Numbered from the stretch's first letter, positions 52,157-61,495 are shown. The stretch is 61,999 nt of DNA from Fusobacterium sp. (GCF_032477075.1 NZ_JAWDXO010000020.1:1-61999); one strand, 5' to 3'. Numbers and translations: made by a program. The notes: generated by a model not told the origin, from the sequence alone.

Positions 52157-53035
52157 ATGTTAAAAAAATTATTTTTATTAATATTTACAATAAATACAAT
52201 TGTCTTTGGAAAAGTTCCACAAAGAGCTGTGTCAGCATCACAATTTACTACTGAAATTCTTCTTGCCATAGGAGCAGAGAACCAGATGGCAGGAACAGCT
52301 TTCCTTGATAATGCAATACTTCCAGAATTGGAAGAAAAGTATAAAAAGATTCCTATATTATCAAATAAATATCCAAGTAAAGAAACATTTTATTCAGTAA
52401 ATCCTGATTTTGTTACAGGATGGAAATCACTAAGTGCACCAGCTAATTTAGGAACAGTAGAAGAATTAAATAGCAATGGAGTAGAAGTATTTTTTATGAA
52501 GTCTTTGGAAAGCAGTGATATAAATGATGTATTCAGCGATATTACGGAATTGGGAAAGATATTTGATAAAGAAAAAAATGCTGAAAATATTGTTTTCACT
52601 ATGAAAGAGAATCTTGAAAAAATAAAAGAAAAACTCCCAAAAGAGAAGATAAGAATATTCCCATATGATGGAGGAGAAACAGCTCCCTTTGTTGTTGGAG
52701 GAAGTGGAATAGGAAATACTGTTATAGAACTGGCTGGAGGAGAAAATATATTTAAGGATATTAGGGCAAGTTTTGGAAATGGAACTTGGGAAAAAGTATT
52801 GATAGAGGATCCTGATATGATATTGATTATAGATTATGGAGATAATACTATTGATAAAAAAATAGAATATTTGAAAGAAAAATCACCTATAAAAGAATTG
52901 GATGCAGTAAAAAATGAGAGATTTGCAGTGATAGGGTTAGTAGATATATCAGCAGGAATAAGAAATATAGATGCAGTTAAAAAACTAGCAAAAATGTTTC
53001 ATAATGTGGAGATAAGTATCAAAGGGGAGATTTAG
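52157..53035 (+). CDS. Periplasmic binding protein 1 of the second corrinoid operon (BtuF-like)
   Basis: The 292 residues have a signal peptide (KKLFLLIFTINTIVFG) and a class III periplasmic binding fold: RAVSASQFTTEILLAIGAENQMAGTA at the start, then a PDFVTGWKSLSAPANLGTVEELNSNG segment and a second lobe from about 165. There is no lipobox. It presumably holds a corrinoid for the permease encoded further down. Start: TTGGAG precedes ATG at 52157; a TTG at 52145 is part of that site. It abuts the receptor gene with no gap. Confidence 0.85.
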   Translation: MLKKLFLLIFTINTIVFGKVPQRAVSASQFTTEILLAIGAENQMAGTAFLDNAILPELEEKYKKIPILSNKYPSKETFYSVNPDFVTGWKSLSAPANLGTVEELNSNGVEVFFMKSLESSDINDVFSDITELGKIFDKEKNAENIVFTMKENLEKIKEKLPKEKIRIFPYDGGETAPFVVGGSGIGNTVIELAGGENIFKDIRASFGNGTWEKVLIEDPDMILIIDYGDNTIDKKIEYLKEKSPIKELDAVKNERFAVIGLVDISAGIRNIDAVKKLAKMFHNVEISIKGEI

Positions 53036-55000
53036 ATGAAAAAAACAGTAGTATTATTCTTTGTGTTATCAGCAATGAATTTTGCCTCATCAGAAGATTT
53101 ATCAGTAAAATTGGAAGATTCAGTTATATCAGGGGAAGGTTTTTATAACACTGTGAGAAATACATCTAAAACTATTTATACAGTGACTTCTGATGATATT
53201 CAAGAAAGTGGAGCACAATCAATACCAGAAGCTTTAAAAATGGTACCTGGAATAAAAATAGCAGAAGGGTATGATGGAAATGGAGTAGTGGATATCAGAG
53301 GGCAAGGGAAACAATATAATAGAAATACAGCTGTTATTGTAGATGGGATAAGAATAAATCCTTTTGATTGGGGAGCACCAGATTTATATTCTATCCCTAT
53401 TGAATCTATTGAAAAAATAGAAGTAATACCAGCTAATACTTCAGTAGTATATGGAGATAATACAGTTGGAGGAGTAATAAATATCATAACTAAAAATGGA
53501 ATTGGAAAAGATAGGCTTGTTCTAGGAACACAGATTGAATCACACAAAGGTGCTAAGGGAACAGTTGATTTTAATACTGTTGTAGGTAATACAGCAATAT
53601 TTGGAAATTATCTAAATAAAAAAAGTGATGGATATAGAGAAAATTCAAGATCAAAATATGAAAATGTAGAATTAGGTATAAATAGTCAGCTTGATGAAAA
53701 AAATAGTATATTATTTAAATATAGCTACAACAATAGCTATAAAAGATTGCCAGGAAAATTAACTCAAGAGAAATTAGATGAAAACAGAGAACAGGCAGAA
53801 AATTTAAATGATTGGATGTTTAGTGAAACCAATAGATTTTTAGGAGCATACACATATAAAAATGAAAATCTGGAAATTTCAGAGCAATTAAGCTATCAAG
53901 AAAAACATATAGATGGGAAAAGTGATACACTGCAAAAAGATCTTTCTGACTTAAATAATATTTTGAAGTTTAAATATACACAGGGAAAGAATAAGGTGAT
54001 ATCAGGAATAGACTATACTTATGGGAAAGTAGACATTCCCAAATATTTAAATAAAAAATTAATAGGTAAGGCAGAGAAAGAGGGAATAGGAATATTCATC
54101 TCAAATACTTATTCTATAACAGATAAATTAGACTTGCAAGGTGGGATAAGGTATCAGAAAACAGAGTTCAAATATACTAAAAATTCAGAGTATACAGGAA
54201 ATAAAAAAGTATTAAAAGATAAGAATGATTACTCAATAACTGTATTTAATGTAGGAGCAAACTATAAATATTCAGATATAGGGTCTGCATATTTAACTTT
54301 TGGAAAAGACTTCAGAACACCATTAGCTAATGAAATGCTTTCAGGAAATGGGTGGTTTGAGGATATTAAACCTCAGGAATCATATACTGCTGAATTAGGA
54401 ATAAGAGATTTCTATAAAGATATTTATATAAATTCAAGTGTTTTTTATACTCTAATTGAAGATGAGATATATTTTAAAACTGGAGGATATAATACTGTTG
54501 GAGATAGTGGTATCAATACTAACTATGATGGTAAAAGTGAAAAGATTGGATATGAATTATTTTTAGAAAAAATAATGACTGAAAAATTAAGACTAAATGG
54601 AAGCTATTCTTTTATATATTCAAAATTTAAAACAGGAGAATACAAGAATAACTATATTCCAGGAGTATCAAAGAATAAAGCAGCTATAGGAGTAAATTAT
54701 AAAGTTACAGATGATTTAGGAATAAATTTAACAGGTAATTATTATGGAAAATCATATGCTTTGTCAGATGAAAAAAATAAACAGAAAAAAGTAGATTCAT
54801 ATATAAATATTGATTTGAGCATGAGTTATGAAGTTAATGAGAGCTTTAGAATTTATGGTGGAATTAAAAATCTAACAAATGAACATTATAATGAAAGTGT
54901 AGAAGAAACTATACCCTGGGGAAAGACAGAGCCTGTGAGATATTACTATCCAGCTATGGAGAGAAGGTATTTTTTAGGATTTGAATATAGAGCAATTTAG
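53036..55000 (+). CDS. TonB-dependent outer-membrane receptor, probable corrinoid transporter
   Basis: The 654-residue receptor has a signal peptide (VVLFFVLSAMNFASSE), a TonB-box-like region (LSVKLEDSVISGEG), a plug (AQSIPEALKMVPGIKIAEGYDGNG; IEKIEVIPANTSVVYGDNTVGGVINIITK) and a barrel ending RRYFLGFEYRAI. The last residue is Ile in place of the usual Phe, although FEY lies four residues earlier. ATG starts directly after the previous stop. Its place between two binding proteins and ahead of a BtuCD pair, under riboswitch 7, makes B12 or a related corrinoid the likely cargo. Confidence 0.88.
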   Translation: MKKTVVLFFVLSAMNFASSEDLSVKLEDSVISGEGFYNTVRNTSKTIYTVTSDDIQESGAQSIPEALKMVPGIKIAEGYDGNGVVDIRGQGKQYNRNTAVIVDGIRINPFDWGAPDLYSIPIESIEKIEVIPANTSVVYGDNTVGGVINIITKNGIGKDRLVLGTQIESHKGAKGTVDFNTVVGNTAIFGNYLNKKSDGYRENSRSKYENVELGINSQLDEKNSILFKYSYNNSYKRLPGKLTQEKLDENREQAENLNDWMFSETNRFLGAYTYKNENLEISEQLSYQEKHIDGKSDTLQKDLSDLNNILKFKYTQGKNKVISGIDYTYGKVDIPKYLNKKLIGKAEKEGIGIFISNTYSITDKLDLQGGIRYQKTEFKYTKNSEYTGNKKVLKDKNDYSITVFNVGANYKYSDIGSAYLTFGKDFRTPLANEMLSGNGWFEDIKPQESYTAELGIRDFYKDIYINSSVFYTLIEDEIYFKTGGYNTVGDSGINTNYDGKSEKIGYELFLEKIMTEKLRLNGSYSFIYSKFKTGEYKNNYIPGVSKNKAAIGVNYKVTDDLGINLTGNYYGKSYALSDEKNKQKKVDSYINIDLSMSYEVNESFRIYGGIKNLTNEHYNESVEETIPWGKTEPVRYYYPAMERRYFLGFEYRAI

Positions 55001-55007
55001 GGAGATA

Positions 55008-55877
55008 ATGGTGAAAAAAGTATTAATTTTCTTTATAATAATATTTAGAATAAGTGTAAGTCAAGAGAATATTAGAATCATATCTTTATCTCATTTTTCT
55101 ACAAGAATACTGATAGAATTGGAACAGGAAAAGAAAATAGCAGCACAAGGCTGGAATAACAATATAGAATTTCCAGAAGATATAGAGGAAAAATTAAAAG
55201 ATATTCCTGATATCTCAGTAGGAGTACCAACTAAAGAAAAAATCTATCAATATGCTCCTACTCATATAATAGGATGGGAAAGCGCATTTACTGATAAAAA
55301 TATTGGTTCTAAAGAAGAATTGAAAAATAATGGAATAAAAATTTTCTCATTTGAATCAGCTTCAACAAATGGAACAATAGAAATATTATTTGATGATTTG
55401 AGAAAACTTGGAAAACTTCTTTTAATAGAAAATAAAATAGAGGAAGAAATTAGAAAAATAAGTGAGAACTTAAAAAAATTTGAATATCCAAATAAAGGAG
55501 AAAATATATTATTTATAAGTAATGTAGATAAAAATCCAAGTTTAATTGGTGGAAATGGTCTGATACAATCAATAAGTGAAAAAGCAGGATATAGAAATGT
55601 ATTTGGAGATATTAATAAAAATTATTTTACTGCTGATTGGGAAAATATAATAGAGAAAGATATTGATAATATAATTATATTAGCTATTGATGAAAAGGAT
55701 TTTAAAAATAAATATAATAAGCTATTGAATAAAGGCTATTTTAATGATAAAAAAGCTTTTAGTAAAAATAATATTTTTTATCTGAACTATATAGAGACTG
55801 CTCCAAGTCTTCATATAGCAGAAACAGCAGAAAAAATAGCATTAAAAAAATTGTACAGAGTGGAGAAAAATAAATGA
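55008..55877 (+). CDS. Periplasmic binding protein 2 of the second corrinoid operon (BtuF-like)
   Basis: The 290-residue protein has a short signal-like N-terminus (KVLIFFIIIFRISVSQE) and the same binding-protein fold as the gene at 52157: NIRIISLSHFSTRILIELEQEKKIAAQGW, then THIIGWESAFTDKNIGSKEELKNNG. The two are paralogs, quite diverged. AGGGAGA lies 2 bases before ATG at 55008 and 5 before GTG at 55011, so either may start it. It overlaps the permease gene by four bases. Two binding proteins in one operon suggest two ligands or a hand-over between them. Confidence 0.83.
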   Translation: MVKKVLIFFIIIFRISVSQENIRIISLSHFSTRILIELEQEKKIAAQGWNNNIEFPEDIEEKLKDIPDISVGVPTKEKIYQYAPTHIIGWESAFTDKNIGSKEELKNNGIKIFSFESASTNGTIEILFDDLRKLGKLLLIENKIEEEIRKISENLKKFEYPNKGENILFISNVDKNPSLIGGNGLIQSISEKAGYRNVFGDINKNYFTADWENIIEKDIDNIIILAIDEKDFKNKYNKLLNKGYFNDKKAFSKNNIFYLNYIETAPSLHIAETAEKIALKKLYRVEKNK

Positions 55878-56911
55878 AAAAATTGCTGAATAATTACAAA
55901 ATATTATGCCTAATATTATTTATATTATTACTGATATGTTCTACTTTAGTAGTAACAATAGGCTCTGTATCTCTTAAAGGAACTGATGTATGGAAAATAA
56001 TAGTGAATAAGAGTCTAGGAAGAGAAGTTTTTCAGAAAGAATGGAAAAATAGTATAGAGATAATAGTATGGAATTTAAGAGTTCCAAGAATAATAATGGG
56101 AATGACAGCAGGTGGAGCTTTGGCATTAGTTGGAATACTTATGCAGTGTCTTACTAAAAATCCTCTGGCAAGTCCATACATATTAGGAATATCAGCTGGG
56201 GCAAGTACAGGAGCAGTAATGGCTATTCTGTTTTTAGGAGGAACGTTTTTTTCTGTTCCTATTGGAGCTTTTGTATTTGGAACTTTAACAGCTTTTATAG
56301 TGTTTTATTTTGCAGGAGCAGGGGGATTTTCTAGTACAAGATTAGTGTTGATAGGAGTTGCAGTATCCTCTCTTTTTTCTGGAATAACAACACTAATGAT
56401 AATGATGGCACCTAATGAAAGAGAACTGCAAGGAGCTATATTTTGGATGTCAGGAAGTCTTGGAGGTTCTAATTGGAAATATATACCTTTTGCAGTGACA
56501 AGTTTAGGAATATCTTTTCTATTAATATATCCTAAATACAGAGAACTTAATATACTTGTGACAGGAGATGAAAATGCTGTTGCTTTAGGAGTAGACATAA
56601 AAAAGATTAGAATATTAATTGTATTGATATCAACATTTTTGACTGGAGTTATAGTATCAAATACAGGAATAATAGGGTTTGTAGGATTAGTAATACCTCA
56701 TATTACAAGAGGATTGGTAGGAGGAAATCATAAGAGAGTTATACCATGTGCCATACTCATGGGAGGAGTATTTTTGATTTTAACAGATGCAGTTACCAGA
56801 GGTCTTTTCGTTTCACAAGAAGTACCAATAGGAGTTATAACTTCTATGTTTGGGGCTCCTTTTTTTCTAAATATGTTGAGAAAGAAAGCATATAGATTTG
56901 GAGGAGAATAG
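55874..56911 (+). CDS. btuC: FecCD/BtuC-type ABC permease, second system
   Basis: The 345-residue permease has about ten membrane segments. Family features are WNLRVPRIIMGMTAGGALALVGILMQCLTKNPLASPYILGISAGAS, the ELQGAIFWMSGSLGGSNWKY central loop and GIIGFVGLVIPHITRGLVG near the end. It overlaps the binding-protein gene by ATGA and lies one base before the ATPase gene. Heme, siderophore and corrinoid permeases are alike, so the assignment to corrinoids comes from riboswitch 7. Confidence 0.87.
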   Translation: MKKLLNNYKILCLILFILLLICSTLVVTIGSVSLKGTDVWKIIVNKSLGREVFQKEWKNSIEIIVWNLRVPRIIMGMTAGGALALVGILMQCLTKNPLASPYILGISAGASTGAVMAILFLGGTFFSVPIGAFVFGTLTAFIVFYFAGAGGFSSTRLVLIGVAVSSLFSGITTLMIMMAPNERELQGAIFWMSGSLGGSNWKYIPFAVTSLGISFLLIYPKYRELNILVTGDENAVALGVDIKKIRILIVLISTFLTGVIVSNTGIIGFVGLVIPHITRGLVGGNHKRVIPCAILMGGVFLILTDAVTRGLFVSQEVPIGVITSMFGAPFFLNMLRKKAYRFGGE

Positions 56912-56912
56912 T

Positions 56913-57659
56913 ATGATAAAAGTGAAGAAGCTTGAATATTCTATAGATGATGAAAAAATACTTAAAAATATATCTCTCACAGTAAAAGAAAAGAAATTTG
57001 TTGGAATAATAGGGGCTAACGGCTGTGGAAAAAGTACACTTTTAAAGAATATATATAGATTTTTGAAATATAAAAGTGGAGAAATAATAGTTGACAGCAT
57101 TGAGCTAAATGATTATAAATCTAAAATTCTTGCAAAAAAGATGGCTGTACTAGCTCAGAAACAAAATATGAACTTTGACTTTACAGTAGAGGAAATAATA
57201 GAAATGGGAAGATATGCTCATCATGACTCATTATTTACTACAGAGAAAAAAGAAATAATAAAAAAAGCTTTACAATCAGTAGAATTAGAAAAAATGAAAG
57301 ATAGAAGTTTTCTTACCCTTTCAGGTGGGGAGATGCAAAGGGTGTTAATAGCAAGGGCACTAGCTCAGGATAGTGATATACTGGTGTTAGATGAACCTAC
57401 TAATCATCTGGATATAAAATATCAGATACAGATAATGGAATTAGTAAAAAAAACTGAAAAAACTATTTTAGCAGTTATACATGATATGAATATTGCCAGT
57501 TCATATTGTGACTATATATATGGAATGAAAAAAGGAAAAATTGAAATTGAAGGAAAACCAGAAGATATATTTACTAAAGAAAATATAAAAAAAGTTTTTG
57601 ATATAGAATGTGAAATAGCAAAACATCCAAAAACTGGCAGACCACTTATAATATTCTAG
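56913..57659 (+). CDS. btuD: BtuD-type ABC transporter ATPase, second system
   Basis: The 248-residue ATPase has Walker A GANGCGKST, signature LSGGEMQRVLIARALAQ, Walker B ILVLDEPTNHLD and the switch His of AVIHDMN. It drives the permease encoded one base upstream. Start: GGAGGAG precedes ATG at 56913; an in-frame ATG at 56898 lies inside the permease end, before that site. Last intact gene of the operon. Confidence 0.88.
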   Translation: MIKVKKLEYSIDDEKILKNISLTVKEKKFVGIIGANGCGKSTLLKNIYRFLKYKSGEIIVDSIELNDYKSKILAKKMAVLAQKQNMNFDFTVEEIIEMGRYAHHDSLFTTEKKEIIKKALQSVELEKMKDRSFLTLSGGEMQRVLIARALAQDSDILVLDEPTNHLDIKYQIQIMELVKKTEKTILAVIHDMNIASSYCDYIYGMKKGKIEIEGKPEDIFTKENIKKVFDIECEIAKHPKTGRPLIIF

Positions 57660-57662
57660 GAG

Positions 57663-57914
57663 ATGCAGTATAGAAGTATATAAAACTAATGGTGTATGTG
57701 CAAAAAAGATTGGTGTGGAAATTGAAAATGGAATATTAAGAAAAGTAAAATTTTTTGGATGCTGTGATGGAGATTCAAAAGCTTTTGAAATATTACTGAA
57801 AGATATAGAGATAGATAATATAATAAACAATTTATACCATATAGAATGCAGAGAAAAGGAACTTCTTGTATGAGAGAATTATGTAAAATTCTTATTCAGT
57901 TGACAGGAAGGTAA
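57663..57914 (+). pseudogene. TSCPD-domain protein remnant with two frameshifts
   Basis: Three reading frames together spell a small TSCPD-family protein. MQYR from ATG at 57663, then after one extra base VYKTNGVCAKKIGVEIENGI and KVKFFGCCDGDSKAFEILL, then after one missing base GTSCMRELCKILIQLTGR to TAA at 57912-57914. The final GTSC is the family's signature cysteine motif (usually GTSCPD). As sequenced no frame gives a full protein. Family members are about 80 residues, often fused to or near ribonucleotide reductase, role unclear. It follows btuD by three bases. Confidence 0.7.
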
Positions 57915-57920
57915 AATAAA

Positions 57921-57952
57921 AAACAACCTTATTTTATAAAATAAGGTTGTTT
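57921..57952. terminator. Intrinsic terminator, perfect palindrome
   Basis: AAACAACCTTATTTTA is followed directly by its reverse complement TAAAATAAGGTTGTTT. It ends the second corrinoid operon and may serve the minus strand as well. Confidence 0.85.
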
Positions 57953-57973
57953 TAAAATAGAATAGTATCAATT

Positions 57974-58411
57974 TTAGCTTATTAAGTGTAATAAATTTTG
58001 TATGTCTTTATAAATTAAACTGTGCATAGTACCTTTATATCTTAGATAATCAATGGATGAAATTTTTTCTTTGATAACAGAATGTAATTCTTTTTTATGG
58101 AGAACTATGTTTTTTAGAGAACTAAGAGCTTGCTGTACTGCTGTTGGTTTTTCATCTTCTAAGATATTCAGAATTTCTTTAAAATTTTTGTTAATGATAT
58201 TCTTAGTATCTCATTTTAACTGTTTACAAAATAATCTGAAATCTCTCACTCTAATAGTATATTTTTCATTAGATGTTATTTCTATAAATGGAGAAATATA
58301 TGGATAAAGTATATCAGAAGAATCTGAAAATAATTCCAGTTCTTGTAGATTTTTAAATGCTTGAGAAGTATCTTTATCTTTGAGTCCAGCCAACATTAAC
58401 TCTATATCCAT
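57974..58411 (-). pseudogene. HEAT-like helical protein gene with an in-frame UGA
   Basis: From ATG at 58411 (after GGAGAAATT) the frame reads MDIELMLAGLKDKDTSQAFKN to a UGA at 58213-58211, then remains open in the same frame as DTKNIINKNFKEILNILEDE to TAA at 57976-57974, 145 codons in all. Changing UGA to UGG would restore one protein. The sequence is all-helical with a HEAT-like repeat feel; no family is certain. As sequenced only 66 residues are made. It lies 23 bases behind the PatB-like gene and should be the last gene of that operon. Confidence 0.6.
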
Positions 58412-58434
58412 AATTTCTCCTGAATTTATTATAA

Positions 58435-59616
58435 TTATTTAAATATGACATTCTTAACTCTATCAAGAGCTTCTTTAACTACTGATTTAGGGCAAGCAAA
58501 GTTGAGTCTTATATATCCTGTTCCCTCTTCTCCAAACCAGCTACCATAATCAATAGCGACCTTAGCTTTATCTTCAAATATTTCTTCTAAAGTTTCTTCA
58601 TCTTTTAGTACATTTCTGAAATCTATCCATGCAAGATAAGTTCCTTCAGGTTTTAAATATTTCACACCAGGCATATTTTCTTTGATATATTCTTCAATGA
58701 ATCTTCTGTTACCATCAAGGTAATCAATTAATTCATCAAGCCATTCAGCAGAATGCAAATATCCAGCTTTGATAGCTTCTACACCAAAAGTACTTGGAGT
58801 TTCAAGTCTTATTTTCATAAGAGTATTTTTGTATTTGTCTCTTATTTCATTATCAGCAATAAAAATTAGGGAAGTTTGAAGTCCAGCAAGATTAAATGTT
58901 TTACTTGGAGCTGTACATACTATACAATTATTTTTGAGTTCATCTTTTAAAGTAAGAAATGAAGTAAATTTATTATCTTTAAAAATAAGGTCAGAATGAA
59001 TTTCATCAGATACTACAAGAACATTATGTCTTAAACATATTTCTCCCATTTTTTCAAGTTCTTCTTTTACCCATACTCTTCCTACTGGATTGTGGGGATT
59101 GCAAAGAATAAATATTTTAACATTGTTATCAATTATTTTCTTTTCAAAGTCATTAAAATCTATAGTATAGTAACCATTAGTATTTATCAAAGAGTTAGTA
59201 ACTATTTTTCTATTATTATTTTCTGTAGATATTCTAAATGGATGATATACAGGGGTTTGAATAAGAATGGAATCTTCTTCTTCAGTAAATGTTTGTATTA
59301 TATAATTAAGAGCTGGAACTACTCCATTTGTAAATAATATCCATTCTTTTTTCAAATCTATATCTTTTCTATTTTTATTCCAATCAATAATAGCTTGGAA
59401 ATATTCCTTATCAGCTGTAGTGTATCCAAGTATTCCATGAGTAAGTACAGCTTGTAAACTGTTGAGTATAGCTGGAGCAACTCTAAAGTCCATATCTGCA
59501 ACCCATAAAGGAAGTAAGTCGGTTTTTCCATTGTATATATTTTTATAAATTTCAGGATTCCATTTTCTAGAATTTGTTTTACTTCTATCAATTATTTCAT
59601 CAAAATTATACTTCAT
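58435..59616 (-). CDS. MalY/PatB-family PLP-dependent C-S lyase
   Basis: The 393-residue fold-type I PLP enzyme resembles PatB/MalY, which split cystathionine or cysteine to thiol, ammonia and pyruvate. Landmarks are LPLWVADMDFRVAPAIL at the start, CNPHNPVGRVW, VSDEIHSDLIF with the PLP aspartate, and the PLP-binding lysine in APSKTFNLAGLQ. Aminotransferase activity is also possible. In oral fusobacteria such lyases make hydrogen sulfide. It begins 32 bases behind the aldo/keto reductase gene. AGGAGG-type site before ATG. Confidence 0.9.
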   Translation of the reverse strand: MKYNFDEIIDRSKTNSRKWNPEIYKNIYNGKTDLLPLWVADMDFRVAPAILNSLQAVLTHGILGYTTADKEYFQAIIDWNKNRKDIDLKKEWILFTNGVVPALNYIIQTFTEEEDSILIQTPVYHPFRISTENNNRKIVTNSLINTNGYYTIDFNDFEKKIIDNNVKIFILCNPHNPVGRVWVKEELEKMGEICLRHNVLVVSDEIHSDLIFKDNKFTSFLTLKDELKNNCIVCTAPSKTFNLAGLQTSLIFIADNEIRDKYKNTLMKIRLETPSTFGVEAIKAGYLHSAEWLDELIDYLDGNRRFIEEYIKENMPGVKYLKPEGTYLAWIDFRNVLKDEETLEEIFEDKAKVAIDYGSWFGEEGTGYIRLNFACPKSVVKEALDRVKNVIFK

Positions 59617-59648
59617 TTTAATATTTCCTCCACAGATATTTAATAAAT

Positions 59649-60494
59649 TTATCTTAATTTTTCAAAACCAGCACTCATATTGTCTGGATGAGTTGCAAAT
59701 CTCTCATCTTTATTTAAAGCATTAATAGTATTCATATCTTCATCAGAAAGAATAAAGTCAAGATCCTTATTTTCTTTTATTCTAGATGGAGTTACAGATT
59801 TTGGTAATGGAAGAAGTCCAGATTGAAGATGCCATTTAAGGATGACCTGAGCAATAGTTTTTCCATATACCTTTCCAATTTTTTCTATAACATCATTTTC
59901 AAGATTTCCCTGCATTAACGGACTCCAAGACTCAACTATAATATCTTTATCTTTGCAGTAAGCTCTCGAATTTAATTGTTGATTTAATGGATGAAGTTCT
60001 ATTTGATCTATCATAGGTATAATTTCTGTTTCTGGAAGTAGTTCTTCAAAGTGATGGATTTCAAAGTTACATACTCCAATAGCTCTTACTTTTTTCTCTT
60101 TATAAAGTTTTTCAAGAGCCTTCCAAGTATCAATAGTAGTTTTCATATTAGGAGTGTTAGGCCAATGAATAAGATAAAGGTCTATATAATCAAGGGCTAA
60201 TTTTTTTAGAGAAAGTTCAAAAGCAGCTAAAGTTGAATCATATCCTTGATCTGAATTCCATACTTTTGTAGTGATAAAAAGATCTTCTCTTTTTATATTT
60301 TTATTTTCATCTAAGAATTCTTTGATTCCTTCTCCAACAAATTCTTCATTTTTATATATCATTGCAGTATCTATATGTCTGTATCCAGTTTCTAAAGCAA
60401 ATTTTACACTTTTTCTACATATTTCTGGGTCAGTTATCTTCCAAGTTCCAAAAGCTATTTCTGGTATTTCTACACCATTTCTTAATTTGTACAT
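59649..60494 (-). CDS. Aldo/keto reductase
   Basis: The 281-residue NADPH-dependent TIM-barrel reductase has the catalytic tetrad: Asp and Tyr in HIDTAMIYKNEE, Lys in FITTKVWN and His in YLIHWPN. The cofactor-binding end includes LPKSVTPSRIKENKDLDF. It belongs to the 2,5-diketo-D-gluconate reductase-like group that reduces small aldehydes and ketones; the true substrate is unknown. AAGGAGGAATATT precedes ATG. First gene of the three-gene minus-strand operon with the PatB-like and HEAT-like genes. Confidence 0.92.
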   Translation of the reverse strand: MYKLRNGVEIPEIAFGTWKITDPEICRKSVKFALETGYRHIDTAMIYKNEEFVGEGIKEFLDENKNIKREDLFITTKVWNSDQGYDSTLAAFELSLKKLALDYIDLYLIHWPNTPNMKTTIDTWKALEKLYKEKKVRAIGVCNFEIHHFEELLPETEIIPMIDQIELHPLNQQLNSRAYCKDKDIIVESWSPLMQGNLENDVIEKIGKVYGKTIAQVILKWHLQSGLLPLPKSVTPSRIKENKDLDFILSDEDMNTINALNKDERFATHPDNMSAGFEKLR

Positions 60495-60784
60495 AATATT
60501 CCTCCTTGTATTAAATTAATAATTCTATCACAATTATAACTCATTTTTTGGGTGATAACAATTATTTTATGAAATAAATAATATAAAATTAAAGAGAAAT
60601 TGAAAGAAAGTAATTTTATTTATAGATAAGTATTTTCAGACTTAAATATGAGACAACAGCTTTTTATATTATAGAATTACTCAAATTAAGATTATTTAAA
60701 AAGTTAAAAAATATACTCAATTTAAATTGAAAAATATAGTATAATATTATAAAAAAATAGATTGAAAAGAAATAGGAGGAACCT

Positions 60785-61495
60785 ATGGATAAGATAAAAG
60801 AATTAGCTGAAATAATAAAAGATAGTAAATATATAGTGGTGTTTAGTGGAGCTGGGGCTTCAACTGATTCTGGTTTACGTGACTTTCGTGGTAAAAATGG
60901 ACTTTATAATGATAGAAGTTATATGGGATATGAGCCTGAAGAGATATTAAGTCATGATTTCTTTTTTTCACATAGAGATATTTTTGATAGATATCTTATA
61001 GAAAAGTTGTCTATAAATGATATAAAACCTAATGCTGGGCATAAGGCAGTAGCTGAATTAGAAAAAATAGGAAAAGTTAAAGCAGTTATTACGCAAAATA
61101 TAGATGATCTTCATCAAGCAGCAGGAAGTAAAAATGTTTTGGAACTTCATGGAACTTTAAAAAAATGGTATTGTCTGTCATGTGGATGTTTTGATAGCAA
61201 ATCTTTTAATTGTGAATGTGGTGGAATAGTAAGACCTCAAGTAACTCTTTATGGAGAAATGCTTGATGATGAGGTTACTTCTAAAGCTATAAATGAAATA
61301 GAAAAAGCAGATACATTGATAATTGTTGGAACTAGTTTAACAGTTTATCCAGCAGCATATTATTTGAATTACTTTTCTGGAAATAATCTTGTTATTTTAA
61401 ATGAAACACCTACTTCACAAGATGGAAAAGCACAACTTGTGATAAGAGATAATTTTTCTAAAGTTATGACTGAAACTATGAATTTATTAAAATAG
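60785..61495 (+). CDS. Sir2-family NAD-dependent protein deacylase
   Basis: The 236-residue sirtuin removes acyl groups from lysines with NAD. It has GAGASTDSGLRDFRGKNGLY, the NIDDLHQAAGS segment (Asp where NIDGLH is usual), catalytic His in LELHGTL, and the zinc site CLSCGCFDSKSFNCECGG with four cysteines, then VTLYGEML and VGTSLTVYPAAY. The length is typical. AGGAGGA precedes ATG. Monocistronic. Confidence 0.92.
   Translation: MDKIKELAEIIKDSKYIVVFSGAGASTDSGLRDFRGKNGLYNDRSYMGYEPEEILSHDFFFSHRDIFDRYLIEKLSINDIKPNAGHKAVAELEKIGKVKAVITQNIDDLHQAAGSKNVLELHGTLKKWYCLSCGCFDSKSFNCECGGIVRPQVTLYGEMLDDEVTSKAINEIEKADTLIIVGTSLTVYPAAYYLNYFSGNNLVILNETPTSQDGKAQLVIRDNFSKVMTETMNLLK

Noticed and set aside
52036..52254. 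72-codon open frame on the plus strand before the binding-protein gene
   Set aside because: It runs through the 3' end of riboswitch 7, its terminator and the start of the real gene in another frame.
58053..58307. 84-codon open frame on the plus strand
   Set aside because: It lies opposite the interrupted HEAT-like gene, whose minus-strand frame has a ribosome binding site and better protein character.
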